Source: Hydractinia symbiolongicarpus (Eukaryota > Cnidaria > Hydrozoa > Anthoathecata > Hydractiniidae). From it: a DNA stretch of 64,000 nt. The translations under genes were made by a program, and so were the position numbers. The stretch covers positions 5,963,001-6,027,000 of the forward strand of contig NC_079888.1 in the NCBI RefSeq assembly GCF_029227915.1, read 5' to 3'. Of the stretch, positions 1 to 21,200 are shown in pieces (the stretch's first letter is position 1; each line of letters opens with the position of its first letter). The notes beneath the pieces are model-generated. The model made no database searches. It was given only the letters and a program-made list of their open reading frames with translations, and had not been told where the DNA came from.

Positions 1-884
1 TGTATATAAGAAAAATGGAAAATTATTATCGTAATAATCCGAAATCCCTACATTTTCTTTATAACTCTTTAAAATTAAACTACCATGTTCAGCGAAAAAA
101 TTTTTGTTGTTATTATTATTATTTTTTACTTATCCTTACGTTTTTAAAAAAAATGAATCTTTTAGCAAAAATGACCTAATATGGTTTGCAAGTTTAATAT
201 GCAAGTTAAATGATTTTATATTTTATTTCACACCGTTTTTTGGTTATTAAATTACAAGATTGAATACGTCTATAAAGAATATTCAATGTTGAAACTGATA
301 CATTGTCTTTTTTTCTTTCATTTTGACTTTATAAATACCCCTTATTTCTCCTAACTTATTTTATTTGTGTCTTTCACTGATACATTGTGTTTAATCCATA
401 AGGTAGACTATAGTGGTACGTTATGATCTGACTCAAGCTATGCTCCTCTATTAAGTTTAAATTTTCTTTTCTTTACTATTTTCATAACATTATGCCATGC
501 TCTCTAATGCTGCATAAATAGTTATTACTTTCATTTTCTTTGTTTATGTTGTATGGCTGATTTATGTTCAAGTGCACAACGACAAATCTTTTTTTAAATT
601 TCTTAATCTAAATATACTTTCCTACAAATTATGTGCTTCTGTGGATATTTTGTTTCCTAATAACGGCTTGAACTAAAATCTTGTGGAAACTTTGCGAGTG
701 AAAAAAGTACTTCCTTGTTGGAAGTACTTTTTTCACGCCAAAAGAAGAAGTCACGCCAAATCAAATGCTGGTAGCGAAATCTGCTTAATTTAGGTTTTGT
801 GTTGTTTTCTGTAATTTCCTGTAAAATCAGTTATATTAAATTGCTTTATTTTTTATACAAAACAAAGACCTAGGTCGTTCAAAA
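1..884. other. 5' flank of the DDX20 gene
   Basis: AT-rich non-coding sequence upstream of the first DDX20 codon. I see no coding exon. The one structured element is a hairpin at 698-736, followed by the motif TCACGCCAAA twice, at about 732-741 and 751-760. No clear TATA box or initiator can be assigned. The promoter or 5' UTR of DDX20 presumably lies here, which is inference from position only. Confidence 0.5.
698..736. repeat. perfect 17-bp hairpin upstream of DDX20
   Basis: Arms at 698-714 and 720-736 are exact reverse complements, with a 5-nt loop. The stem contains AAGTACTT. It lies about 150 bp before the DDX20 start codon. It could be a regulatory or RNA structure, or the remnant of a small inverted-repeat element. 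Nothing in the sequence decides between these. Confidence 0.7.
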
Positions 885-9033
<8,149 letters not shown>

Positions 9034-9370
9034 ATGGTTTTTATTGACGATTTCAAACCACGCTTGTAGAAACGTAACAGATTTAACAGAATTGCAAACG
9101 TGAATTATATACTTGAATTTATATTTCAACTGTTCGTCTCTATATCAGCATATTTTTCACATTTCCAGGAAAAAAATGGAAAGATTGTAGATGAAATCTT
9201 ACCGAAATATACTAAGATTAATCCCCTAATATACCTTCTAATACAAATATTTTTGTTGACTTTGTTAACTTTGACCCGCTTTCAAAACTTTCATTTCTTC
9301 CATACATTAGAGGAAAATTATCGTAGTAAAACGTTTTGGAGGTAAAACTTTGGCGGAAAAACTTTCGGGT

Positions 9371-9376
9371 AATAAA
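9371..9376 (+). terminator. candidate poly(A) signal of DDX20
   Basis: The first AATAAA downstream of the DDX20 stop codon, about 340 nt away. A second candidate is at 9507-9512. The choice between them is not supported by other evidence. Confidence 0.35.
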
Positions 9377-10875
9377 TATATCTTTAACGAGAATATGATG
9401 AATTAAGAGAAGGAGGGAAGAGAAGGAAGATTTTGTAATTTAGAAATCTTTCGAAGACTTTAAAATTTTGTTGATTTTCTTACACTCTTATAATTTCTAA
9501 ACTTCGAATAAATTTAGGGAAAAAATTTAAAAAAAATTCTCAAATTTCGGACGGAAAGTTTTCAAACAAGTTTTTTCGTCCTAAAATTTTGGGTTATTAT
9601 GTAGTGGCAATTCTATCTTTCACATTTAGCCATTTTAATTTGGCGCGAAAAAGTTTTAAAAGCTATGTTTTTTTACCAATTATTACTTGCAAAAATTATT
9701 ATTATTTAAGAAAGTTTTCTTTGGTTTACAACTTCAGTTATATAAAAATATACTGCTTTCCTAGTTGGACCAAAAAAAATGAAATTACAAATGTTTAACC
9801 AAGGACCTTGTGTTAACTAAATTAAAATTAAAGTTGTTAGTTGAAAAAACACGCAGCATATTTTCAGATTACGACACGCTAAGAAAGATAAAGACAGTGT
9901 GTAGCATATTTAAAAACATGCTGCATAGCATAACTAAATCATCTTTTATTCACATAAAAATCTAAAAATGTTAAAAATGTCAGAGAGGCTTTAATTTTGC
10001 CTTAAAAGAACTGAAATCTCTTTCCTCTCATACCTTAAAGGTATATCATTATATAATTTTGGTCCAGAGTAAAGAAAAAAGCTTTTCTTAGTTATAATTT
10101 CATTTTTTATTTCTTGTACTTTGTTCGTTTCATTGATGCTGAAATAGTTCTTTAGTGGTGATGATACTTCTTTCATTAAACATTCCTTTACCATTAAGCA
10201 GCTATTTATCTTCATTGTAGTGTAGATAGATGTAACTTTCTTACGTTATCGTAAATGATTGAAAATGCTTGTCTTTCTGCATTCTCCATCTTCAGGTTGA
10301 ACAGGCATCAACACAGAAGAAGTGGTTCAATAATCGTTGGATAAACTTTTTCTGCTGTTTCAGTTGTTAGATACTGGCGTGCTGGTGTTAGAAAATATAC
10401 GCAATAATTTCGGCATGGAAACAGGAACTTTTGAGAGAAATAAATGTATCGACGGAAACATTTCCGGAACAATTTTTAAAATTTCGGTAGACAAATTTTT
10501 GGTGAACAAAAACTGAACTTTAACTTTTGGTGGAAATTAAAAATTATTTCGTAAAAATTTTTTCGTCATGATAACATAACAAATCTGCGAAATGATTTTT
10601 CGATAATAAGTCACATCTGGAATGACTTGAAAACGATTTCATTACTGTTAGAGGTGTTTATAATTAATCTATGCGAAAGACCTTAAGCTCAGTTTTCCAT
10701 AAAATCCAATTGTTGTGTCACTGTTGTAGAGATAGAAAAATTTCTATCTCCACGACATTTGTTCTGCAATATTTCTTGTTTTGTTAGTGTTTCCAAAAAG
10801 GTTGTAATAGTGCTGTTGAGAAAACGAGAGAAAAAATGTTTCCAACCAAATTTAGGTTATTAAAACCAAGCTTTA

Positions 10876-11118
10876 ATGAAAGCAAAAATAAAATCTCAAC
10901 ATTTAAAAATTTCGACGAACATCCAAATTACGGCCGACAAATGGCTGACTAAGTCATCTCTTTATTTAGGTTTTTGCCTAAGATGGAAAGATCCTGACAT
11001 TTATTTCTTAACTCAATGCATAGATGTTGAGTTTGCTAAAACAAGTTATGATTTTTATTCGTTTTCGACAAAGTTTCGGGTTATTTCCTTCTCGTTTCTG
11101 GAATTCTTACGTCTATGA
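10876..11118 (+). pseudogene. possible hAT/ZBED-type transposase fragment
   Basis: An isolated open frame includes ITADKWLTKSSLYLGFCLRW. This resembles the start of hAT/ZBED transposase catalytic domains, which typically read (T/A)D.WTS....Y(L/I)G...HW. The first catalytic Asp would be in the TADKW motif. The remainder of a transposase is absent and the frame stops after 80 codons. This is a weak, pattern-based call. Confidence 0.25.
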
Positions 11119-11149
11119 ACATCCAGCTGCATGGCTTTAACGCATAAGT

Positions 11150-11530
11150 GGTGTTAGTCAAATTTTAAGCAAACATTTAAAATCGCAGATTTATTTTTGC
11201 GAGGTCCAAAAAAATTCATTTTGGCGAATCAGTCATGTTTAGATACTCCGCGAACATTTTTTTTTTCGCGAAAGAACCATTTTAGGGTTTATTGCATATA
11301 ATATTTTCACGAATCTATCATTTTTTTCGCAATATTAATTTATTTCAGTTCTATCTATTAATACCACAGAGCTTGAGCATTATTCCAGAAAAAGAAAATT
11401 TACCCAGAAAAGACAGAAAAACTAGTTCTTCCAAAGTTTTGCAAAGGTATAGTTTCAGCAAAAAAGTCATTTCCAGTAATTTCGCGAAGACTTATTTTCG
11501 CGACTTAATATCCGCGAAAATTAATCAACA
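11150..11530. repeat. TTTCGCG-rich dispersed repeat
   Basis: Contains repeated TTTCGCGAA / TTCGCGA motifs at about 11255, 11327, 11480, 11495 and 11512 in an otherwise very AT-rich stretch. The layout suggests a decayed, internally repetitive mobile element. Termini not defined. Confidence 0.35.
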
Positions 11531-12280
11531 ATTAATCAAAGGTAGACTGATTGAGCATTTACACCAGTGAAGAAGTCTTTTCATTTCCTTTTTTTGGAGG
11601 GGGGGAGAGGGGGGTACACTACACCTATTTCCACGCAACGCTTCTAATGCATTTCTTGGAAAATGTTATCCGCCTCACCGCTATATTTATATGAAAAAAA
11701 AGAAGATAATGATAAGTGAAAGATCACAAAACAAACAATGAGTCCTTCTACCTACCAACGCCAAAGTGGTGTTGGGTACAACAACACAAAGAAAAGATAC
11801 AAAGTTTAGTGTGGGGATAATATGGAGGGGAAGAACATGCAAGAGATGAATGCAAATATTTTATTGCTCTTAATATTTAAAAAAGTGTTTCTATAAAATT
11901 GGGTAAGGGTTTACCCGGCGTCGTTGGCGTCGTGGAGATAAATCTTGGTGGTAATCTGCGGACCACTTTTAAGCAAGAGCCGGCCGCAATTTAAAATGTT
12001 GTTGAGAAAGTATCATGCTAAACTAAATAGTTGACCTGCAGAGGCAAATCGATAGCGGTGAAAATAACGAATTTCTTATATTTCTGATAGCCACTCGAAA
12101 TCATACCGTTACAATCCTTAAAATGTAGCATCGTCTACTTCGAAATAATCTTCTAAATTCTCTGATTTTTTTTAATTTTCTCCGGTGTTCTGACTGAATG
12201 GAATGACATGACGTTTAAACAATTAGCTATGATGACTTCAGTATCAACGTAAACAAAGACAAAGGCTGAAAAAATACAGC

Positions 12281-15200
12281 ATGTCAGAAAAACTCAATAA
12301 AACTGGCCTTAGCTCAGGGTCATCCTGGAGTTTATTTGCTGAAAATACAGCCTTTGAAGAATCAGGTATGTTGTTCATAAAGCAAAACAACACCTTTGTT
12401 TTTAAATGCTTTGTTTATATTTCCTGTCTGGAACCTGTCTATAGCTAGCTAGCTAGGTACTCGTGCCAGACAGCTTGACCACCCAGGGAACTAGTATGCC
12501 TTAAGATATAGCTAACACATAGTTATACACATTGTCACAAAAAGTTTATGTAAATATTAGCTAACATGGCATACAAAAGAATGATCCATAAAACGAAAAG
12601 CTTGTAAAACTTCAAAAATTTTCAGCAAAGGGGGGGGAGGGGGTTAAGCACTACCATAATAAAAATCTATTTTATCATACAAGTCAATATTAACAAACAC
12701 ATATTACCATTAAAAAAAAATTCATGTTAAGTCAGTTACTCAGATTTTTCCTGGAATTTTCCAATCGAAAAAGTGAGTTTGTTTCCAGGAATATAAAACA
12801 ACTTAGCGCCACTTAACTCCATCTCTGGGACTTTTCTACGCTTATGATCCTGCCAACATATAGGTGAAGAAAAGCCATAAGGGTTAAGGGAGGGGGGGGG
12901 AGTTTGGGCACCGTTAAAATTGATTGGTGAAAACAAAATAGAACTTGGGGTGTAACGCAAATGACATCAAGTTTCCAATTGGGACAGACAGTATGGATTT
13001 TTACACAAAAAGTGTGGGTTGAATTTTGGATCTTGCGTTTTCAGTAGTGAACTGAATACATACTGAATAGCATACTGAAACTGCTTAGGGGTAAATACTA
13101 TTTTAGAGTTTATTGCTTAATACAGCCTGTCTTTTTCTTGAGCTGCTATTTTGCAAATTTATGAGTTGTACCAATTCTGGGCTGATTCAAAAATCTGATA
13201 CATAACAAGCAGAAAGATGTGCCAAGGTATTGGTGATAAAACTCTCAAAAAAGCCTTTACTTTTTACCACTGTTAATAAGCCTCACTACTAAAAAGAAGG
13301 CTCCAAGTTCAACTCACTCTGCTTGTGTCATAATCCAATGTGTGTTTATTGTTTTCATGACTTTTGATTGAACTCATGGCTTTCTTCTTAGTGGGTTGGT
13401 GAGAGGACACAAACATAAAATTTTGGCAGGTTTAAATTATTGGTATTTTTCCGTGATAAAATCACTCAATCAAGTGAGTTGATACCACAGGAGTAGGTAA
13501 CAATGTACCCTTCATTGCATAAGTAAGCTTTATTTTATTGTGCAAAATATGATTAACTCCTCTGATTGGGTAAATCCCTTCTCCTTTTTCAGAAAAACAC
13601 AAAAGAGAAGAAAGCCTGTCCATATGCAGCAGCAAATAATGCATCAAGTTCCCAGGTTAAATAGCCAATAATACCACCATAATAGCATACTGAATCAGCA
13701 GATATATAGATAGATGTGCATAATTTACATGGATTGCCTCATAAATATCAGGGTGTATGCCCTATCCATTATCTCCAGGAGGGGCCTACGGTATTATTTA
13801 ATGCTCATTTTGAGCTATGTAGACCTAATTAGGGTCTGCACTCCACCAGACAACTTGGTGCAGCATCCAACGGTCCACAGAGTTATAACCACTAAGCTAC
13901 AGCGCCACATCCTTGCACGAAATGCAAGCATGAATTTCCTTAAATTGCACTTATGTCTAGCTGATTGGCCTTTATCAAAACAATTGTTTCTATGAACAAA
14001 GCCCACCCAATTTCAGCCTCGCAGGCTCAAGTGTTTTGCCCTAATTGGGTGAGACTTGCCTGGTTGAGGATAGTGATGTACTGCACAAATATTCGAGGTA
14101 TAGCTAGGGACACACCATAGTTTAGTGGTATGGCGCCGTAAATTAGTGGTTATAGCTCTCGTGCTCTCCATCTAACCCATGGCCCCTCCTGGAAATAATA
14201 GACAGGGTATATCCCTCGATACTTGTGAGGCTAGCCATGTAAAATATGCACATCTATCTATCACAAATCATTTTTGTTTATTTTGTCAAGTGTCACAGAA
14301 TCACTCTGCACAGGGGAGCATTGGGGGTTTGACTCCGCAATAAAAGTCAGCAAAATCTGGCAAAACTTATTTGTTGTCCCACACAAAACTTATTTGTTGA
14401 TTTGAATTAGCAGATCAAAATTCGCAGTTAGCTAATTGAAATTTCCAGAAACCTGTTGAGTTAGCATGTAGAGCAGGTACACTGAGAGAGTCATTATTTC
14501 AAATGCCCCGTTCTCTTGAACAAAAGTTAAAAGAGAGAGAGTTAAAAAAACTGATGTTTTTGAAGGGTCAATTTTATCCTTAATAATAATGCTGAAACAA
14601 AAATTGCTTTGTGTCATAAAAACATGTAAAATCATGTCTAGGGAGTAGGGAGTAATTAATGGCAAATGGTTTACGGTGTTTCCTTCGCAAGCCAACTATT
14701 TAATTTTAATTTGAACAGTCTGGACCCTGTTTTATCCTTTTCCTTGAACTTAATTTGTATGATGAAAATTAAGGCCATTTTGTCTGCTATTAACTACATA
14801 GAAATGATTTCCAAAAAACAGCTTTTTTCTGTCTAGGGTTAGAGTCATTTAAGCAGTAAAAATTATGTAGCTTGCATATCTTGTCAGAAAAATCTACCCC
14901 TGTGAGGTGAATTCATCAGCATGAACAATCCATGTGCTACAGATAAGCTCATGCATTTTTTAACTTTTGACTCCCCATGCAAATTAATTTGCATGGGGAG
15001 TCAAAAGTTGAAAATGTATTCGTATTTTTCTGCTATAATTGTTAACCCTGACCCACACAAGTCTAATTAATTAATCTTTGTAACTTCATAAGCACATGCA
15101 TATATGCCATTCTTGCACCCCAATTTCAGTTAATAATTAAAAATTATTCTCTTTCAACCACGACAAATTTGAAGAATACTACTGGAAAATTTAAAGCAGT

Positions 15201-18200
15201 CACAGTATTTAAGTGTAACTCCTTTCTATATTTCACGAAAAATAGATGCTACAAGTAATTATGCGCTTCACATGCAATACTAACAGGCCTGCTATCTTGA
15301 GCTTAGTTCTCATTGTGGTTTGAGTGATTTATAGGTTTAGAACAATAATGTTAAAGTTAAACTGCAATGTGAATGTTTTAGTGTTTTAAATTTTCAGCAT
15401 AAATTTGTTTAACCCTATTTGGTCCAAGGGAATTATATTCAGAAAAATATAATCACTTCCCAGGCCTATCAATAAGGGAAGAGCAATTGCTCTTGCTCTC
15501 GCAAAGGCTCGCCCAATTGTGAGAAATGAGAAACTAGCTGAGCTATTAATTGCTTCCTCAATTAAAAAAAAGTTTTTCTAATTGAGCAATATCAATTCAT
15601 CTCACATGGAAATCAATGTTCTCTTTCCTATAATTTACAGTAAAAAAGAATCAAAATATATAAAAAGATAAAACAAAGGCTTTGTGATAAAATATGCGTT
15701 AATAATCTTATTCTATTAATTCAGATTGCTCGCCCAGTTTAAATTATTGTAACCTTGGGGGAGCGATTTATAGCTCTGGTGTTATTTTCTTATTGATAGT
15801 CCTGACTTTCTTTAGCTTCAAACTTAACAATCAAATCAATTTCATCAAAGCAAATTATCCTGTAAATTTTGGACACATGGTTAATCTGATTACCTGATTT
15901 TTTCAAATTTTACCCTAAAATCAAGGAAAAGTGGATTTTTGACCAATTTTTTGGTGTTTTTTTTTATACAAACTATGTAAAAACCTAAAATGTGTCAAAT
16001 AACTTTTATTTGCCTTTCAGAAACTTTAAACAGTATGTAAAAACCTTCCCTAGAACTAAAGTAATTGAATTTTAAGCAGATTGTTGTATTTTGGCCAGAT
16101 TTCAGGCTTTCAATGAGGACACAAAAAAACCATTGAAATTCTTTTGCTGTTCAAATATGTTGAGCCATGATTATGCATAAGGACTACATTCTGATAAACT
16201 CTATATTTGTTTTTAGATGCAATTGTTGGTAGACTTGGAAATGCAGCTGAGACAACCAGACTTCATGCAGAAGGTCTATAAAGTTTCATTCTTTCAAACA
16301 AATAGTGTGCAATCCGTTGCATTTAAATCTTGTGTTTGTTGTAGATATTGAGAAATATGGTTTATGTCCATCTCGTCAAAGCTTGCAGTTGGCTATTTGT
16401 GATCAATGCAATAAACTTCTTATCCTGTCAGCAGTCCAAAGGCATTATGGTATGTATGAAATAGACTAGCCTAAGGCCTTATCATCATGTGCATTTCTAC
16501 CGATAGTTTTAAATGCTTCTCTCAAAAGTTAGTCTAAAGGTTTCACTATATAACTTACAGAGCGCAATCACAGCAAAGTGCTATCCTCTGTCAAACCATC
16601 GCCACCAAAAAGATGCCCATCAACTACGCAACAACCAGCACAAATAAAAACATCGTATTCTAAATCAAAAGTACTGAAATCAAATAACAAAAGTTTTATT
16701 CGCATTGAGGAAGTCGATCCTAATGATTCAAATGTTAAAATTGAGGAAGTACCATTAACTATACCACAATTCAACAGTTCGGCTGCAAAAGTAAAATTAC
16801 CAAAAATTAACATTAAAAAGTTAAATACTGAATCAAAAAAGAATAATGGAGAGAAAACAAACGTTTCACCGCAAGTATGCATTCAAGTCAAAGGGAGTAT
16901 AAAGAAAATTCCACAACTCAAAGGTATGAAAAAACATGTGTTGATGATGTTAAACCAATTGCAAAGTTTTCTTATGCAATAAAACTGAGGTTTGCACCCA
17001 TATTCTATTAATTTCTTTGGCACATGTACTAAATTTATATTTAAATGTACAATCAGTTTCTTTTGGTGCATCATGGTAGATGAAACATGATAACTGGAAA
17101 ATCAAGTAGGGTTTAAAAAGTTTTTATTTATTTTTTATTTAGAAAAAGAGTATGATTGTGAAAAACATTGTGGTGTGTGGATACCAGAAATGGAAAAAAA
17201 TTGCACTCGCTCATTGACTTGCAAGGTATATTCAGTATTGCTGGTGTGACCAATGTTGATTTATCAAGTTGCTTATGGTTAACGGGTAACATGCCCATAA
17301 CATGCCTCACGTTTGATATCCAGAAACCCCCATTTGTCGAATTTAAATTTCACAGTAGAAACATACAAAATTTATGTGGCAGCTTATACTTCGGTTATTA
17401 GAAATTCCAACAAAGATCAGAATTTTCACATTTATGCAGTATCAGTTTTTTATAGTGGCATCGTTTTTTACCAGACAAGCTTTTTAGAATTGCGCAAACT
17501 GTTGATTTATTTTCGACCCTAGCTTCAGTATCATATTCACAATTTAACCTAAACACGTAGATTTTGATTCTTGCAAAAAATTTACTGTTTAATCTTTTGT
17601 TTTAGACTCATCCACTTTCACTTCGTCGTCAGGTTCCCGGAAGGTCGAAAGATTTTGATGTTCTGCTGGCGGATCATCGTGCTCGGGTTGCTTTGAAAGC
17701 GCAAGATAATGCTTCTAATGCAAGCTCATCACCACAATCAAATAGTCGAGGCGGAACTCCTGTTAATTCACCCTTTGGCTTTGATAAGATTGTTTTTCCT
17801 ACTGTTCCAGGGTGTGTTAGATTTTCTAAGCATATTTTGTATGACTACACTGGAAATGTTACATCACTTTCATGTCTGACTGTCTCAATTTGTACACTTG
17901 TGGAGTACGACCTCTTTAAATACGTCTAAAAAGTTTAAAATATATTTCTGTTTTATAGTTCTAACATGTTTTAATTATTTTAGTCCATCAGCTACGAACT
18001 ACAACAAAGACATGGCAACTAATTTAAAATCTCCTAGAAGTATGTTTTATGTTGTTTACAATTTTTTATTTTTAGGCTCTTGCTCTTGTTGGGGGCATTT
18101 TTGTTTTTGAATTTTTTTTTTACGTCACCCCCATAGCTCGTGAATTTCTGGGTGCAATCTGATTTTATCACTTTTATGTCTTCCAAAAGTTTTAAAAAAG

Positions 18201-21200
18201 ATTATGCTGACAAGATTATCTTCCATTGTAATAGTTTTTCTGATTCAAAAAATCATTTTCTTTAGACACTTTACACAAATCTTCTCATGATGATAATCAA
18301 CAAAATGGATACACTGAACTTTATTCTGATTATATATCCGATGAAACTTTAAGTATGTCGAATTTGCCAACGCTACCTTACCACCCTAAGCCTATAAAGG
18401 TAAGTTATGTTTTCCAGATGTTATATATTACATCTGCATTAAGACATAATTCAAACTGAAAAAAGTTTTGCGTCACTGCGCGTTTTGACCATGGCAGCTT
18501 TGAAATGATGTATACACTAATTTTCAGTTTGAGGCGTAATGCTGCGGCAAGTTTGGATTTAATCCAAACTTGTTGTAGCATTTTGAGTTGCTGCATGCTA
18601 ATATGACCATGTTTCAATGTTTTTCTAATATCACATATTTCTTTGCATACGTCACGTGGACAATATGTGAATAAAAAAAAAGTCATGTAGCAAGTTACCT
18701 CACTGCAGAGAACTGTGTTTATGGTGTGAATTTAGCATAACAACAGTCCCTTCTGGGTACCAAATATAGACGGCTGTTGATTGAAGGTGACTTGTGCATA
18801 CATGTTAATTTGTAAAATCGTCCCTGTTAGAAAATTAATTATAATTTTATATTTCTCAGTGCATGAATACTCTAGGATGGCAACAAATAAACATTGCATC
18901 CTGAATATTTGTTTAGGCCAATGATAAATGCTTATTTCTTATTTCTAAATTATGTGACAATTCATTTCATGGATTTTAAAGGTTAAGATAGGTTACTGGA
19001 CAACTTGAACAGATACTTGATTGTCCCAAAAGTATGTACTAACTGATCTGAGTAACATATTCACCAACTTTTACTTCTTAGAAATCTAGTGCCTCAGTTA
19101 TTGCTTTTTAATGTAGTTTTTAGGTAAGTCTGGTTTATTAAGAAGAAGGGATCACTTTCTGTAAATTTTGCAAAAGGGACTGTGTATAGAAAAATTTCAT
19201 TGTGAATTAGATTTAGATTTCTTAGTTAGAAAAAATAAAAACTTATGAACGACAGTGAACAAAAGACAGTCATCTTATAATATTATTACTTGGGAAACGA
19301 CAAGGTAACTATTTGAAACGTCGCACTTGTTGATTTAGGTAAACAACTTCGGTGGAAGACAGACAGACTGTCGATGTCGTGTCTTTTCAAGAAGGATGGA
19401 TCATTTTCGGCATGCAACATCATGGATGCTAAATCATCAGTACAAAAATTCCTCTTTTACAAGGTTGGTAGCTTTCTTCAAAAAACAAGATGCGTTTTGT
19501 ACTGCGTATATTTATGTGAAAATCAGCTTTTTATTAAGACGATTATGTAGTTAATGACGGTCATAATTTCTAAATAGATGACTGAACTAAGGTTGTCTTT
19601 TATTATGTTGACATGCAGATTTATTTGGGGAAGTGTGTCCATTGATAATGTAATAACTTGATGTGATGTATTTTTTTTATTTCAGCGTTAAACAGTCAAA
19701 CAAAACCCCATCAAGAACTTTTCAAGACGGTGAGCACTTGTTATAATGTCACTAGCACTATGGAATTCCACATCAAACAGATAATTTAAGTTGCATATAC
19801 ACTTTTTGACAATTGAGAGAATCAGTCTTTAAAAAAGCGGGATTCATATGAAAGAGCTTGGAAGATTGTCTAGAATATTTTTTTTTTGTAAAAATGTTAG
19901 TCTGTTCTTAAGAATTTTGACTTAGGTTTTGATAATTATGCTAATTAATGCATGACATTAGTATTGTCATGCATTAATTAGTATTTAGAGCGTTTTTCAA
20001 AGTATGTGGTGATATAAGTATGTTTTCACCTACCCAGTTTGATATTTTGAACATATTTGCATGAATATTAATACTTGGTTTCCCTGATTATTATTCATAC
20101 CAGAAATTCTCTCTGGTGGATGAAGTCATAATTCCAAATAATTAGCTAAACTTTTAAGACTTAAATCTCGGGAAACATTTTTCAAAAAAAAAAAAGTTCC
20201 ATAGACAACTTCTCAAGCTCTTTTATATGAACCTAATACATCGATCACAGAGAAACCAAAAAAAGTTTAACATTACTCCGGACGGGAAATCATACAAGAA
20301 AAAGTAAAGAAATGCAATTAAATTGGACATACTTGTTTTGTTTACATTGCTCTTATTAACATTTTATTGTAATTTATCACCTGCAAAATCTGTTTCATTA
20401 CCATTGTGGTCATTTTGTTTTTCAGGGCTCAGACCTGCTATACAGGATCCTCTACAAAACGGCATCATTCATAAACAGAAAACAAAAACCAGTAAGACTG
20501 CTGCAGGCGTTAAAAGACAATTCACCGAACACCCACAGGGTATCATCGCAGACCCACTAAGTTACGCCGCCTCGTCTAAGAGGCGGCACTCTTCAGAATT
20601 ACCTGTTGTAGATCCGTTCGCAGTAGCAAGCCAACCAAACTTATCGAGATCTTTAAGCAATCCGTCACAACTTGCTAAAATAAGGGAGGTGCCCGAACAC
20701 AAGCAACAATTTCTTACGAACAGTTTAGGTAGAAATACTTTAAATTTCATCACAACCACGTGCGGTACGAACCTGTTGACAGGAAATTTTGTGTCGGCTA
20801 CCGGTACTTTAAATGTTAGTTCAAATTCTAGTTTAAACTTATGTCAGTCGCTAGGCGTGACGCCTGCTGCTAGTCCTCAGGACTCACTGGACGCGTCATT
20901 TGTGTCAACCACGCATGTCACTGCAGCGCCGAATGTCACCATAACGCAGGGGATGATTGTGTCGCTACCAAGCGCAGTGCTTCAGGGCAGCCAACCAACA
21001 GTGTATACAATAGGTTCACAAATTAAAGATTTAATATCTCAATCGAGTCCTGTTCAGCAAATAAAAGGTTTACTATCACAAACGAATGCCATTCAACAAG
21101 TAGCTTCTGCTGGATCGGCTTTAAAAAAGGTCAGTGTAGTTCACACCGAAAATGTTCGTCTAAAAGTAAGGTTTGCTTTTTATCAAATAGAGGCTAAAAA

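Larger units (their letters stand above)
9034..12280. other. DDX20-ATXN7 intergenic region
   Basis: No gene with a supported structure. Possible poly(A) signals for DDX20 are AATAAA at 9371 and 9507. Stretches at about 9335-9600 and 10395-10570 carry repeated GGCGGAAAAA / TTTTCGG motifs, also seen at 42430-42860. A possible transposase remnant lies at 10876-11060 and TTTCGCG-type repeat sequence at 11150-11530. The last kilobase should hold the ATXN7 promoter and 5' UTR, but no specific element is recognisable. Confidence 0.6.

Noticed and set aside
12420-12470. TAGCTAGCTAGC run in ATXN7 intron 1
   Set aside because: A short low-complexity tetranucleotide run, too short to be informative.
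20323-20425. Signal-peptide-like N-terminus on the ATXN7 exon 11 frame
   Set aside because: This is intron sequence upstream of the TTTTTCAG acceptor at 20425. Upstream exons join in phase, so it is not a separate secreted protein.
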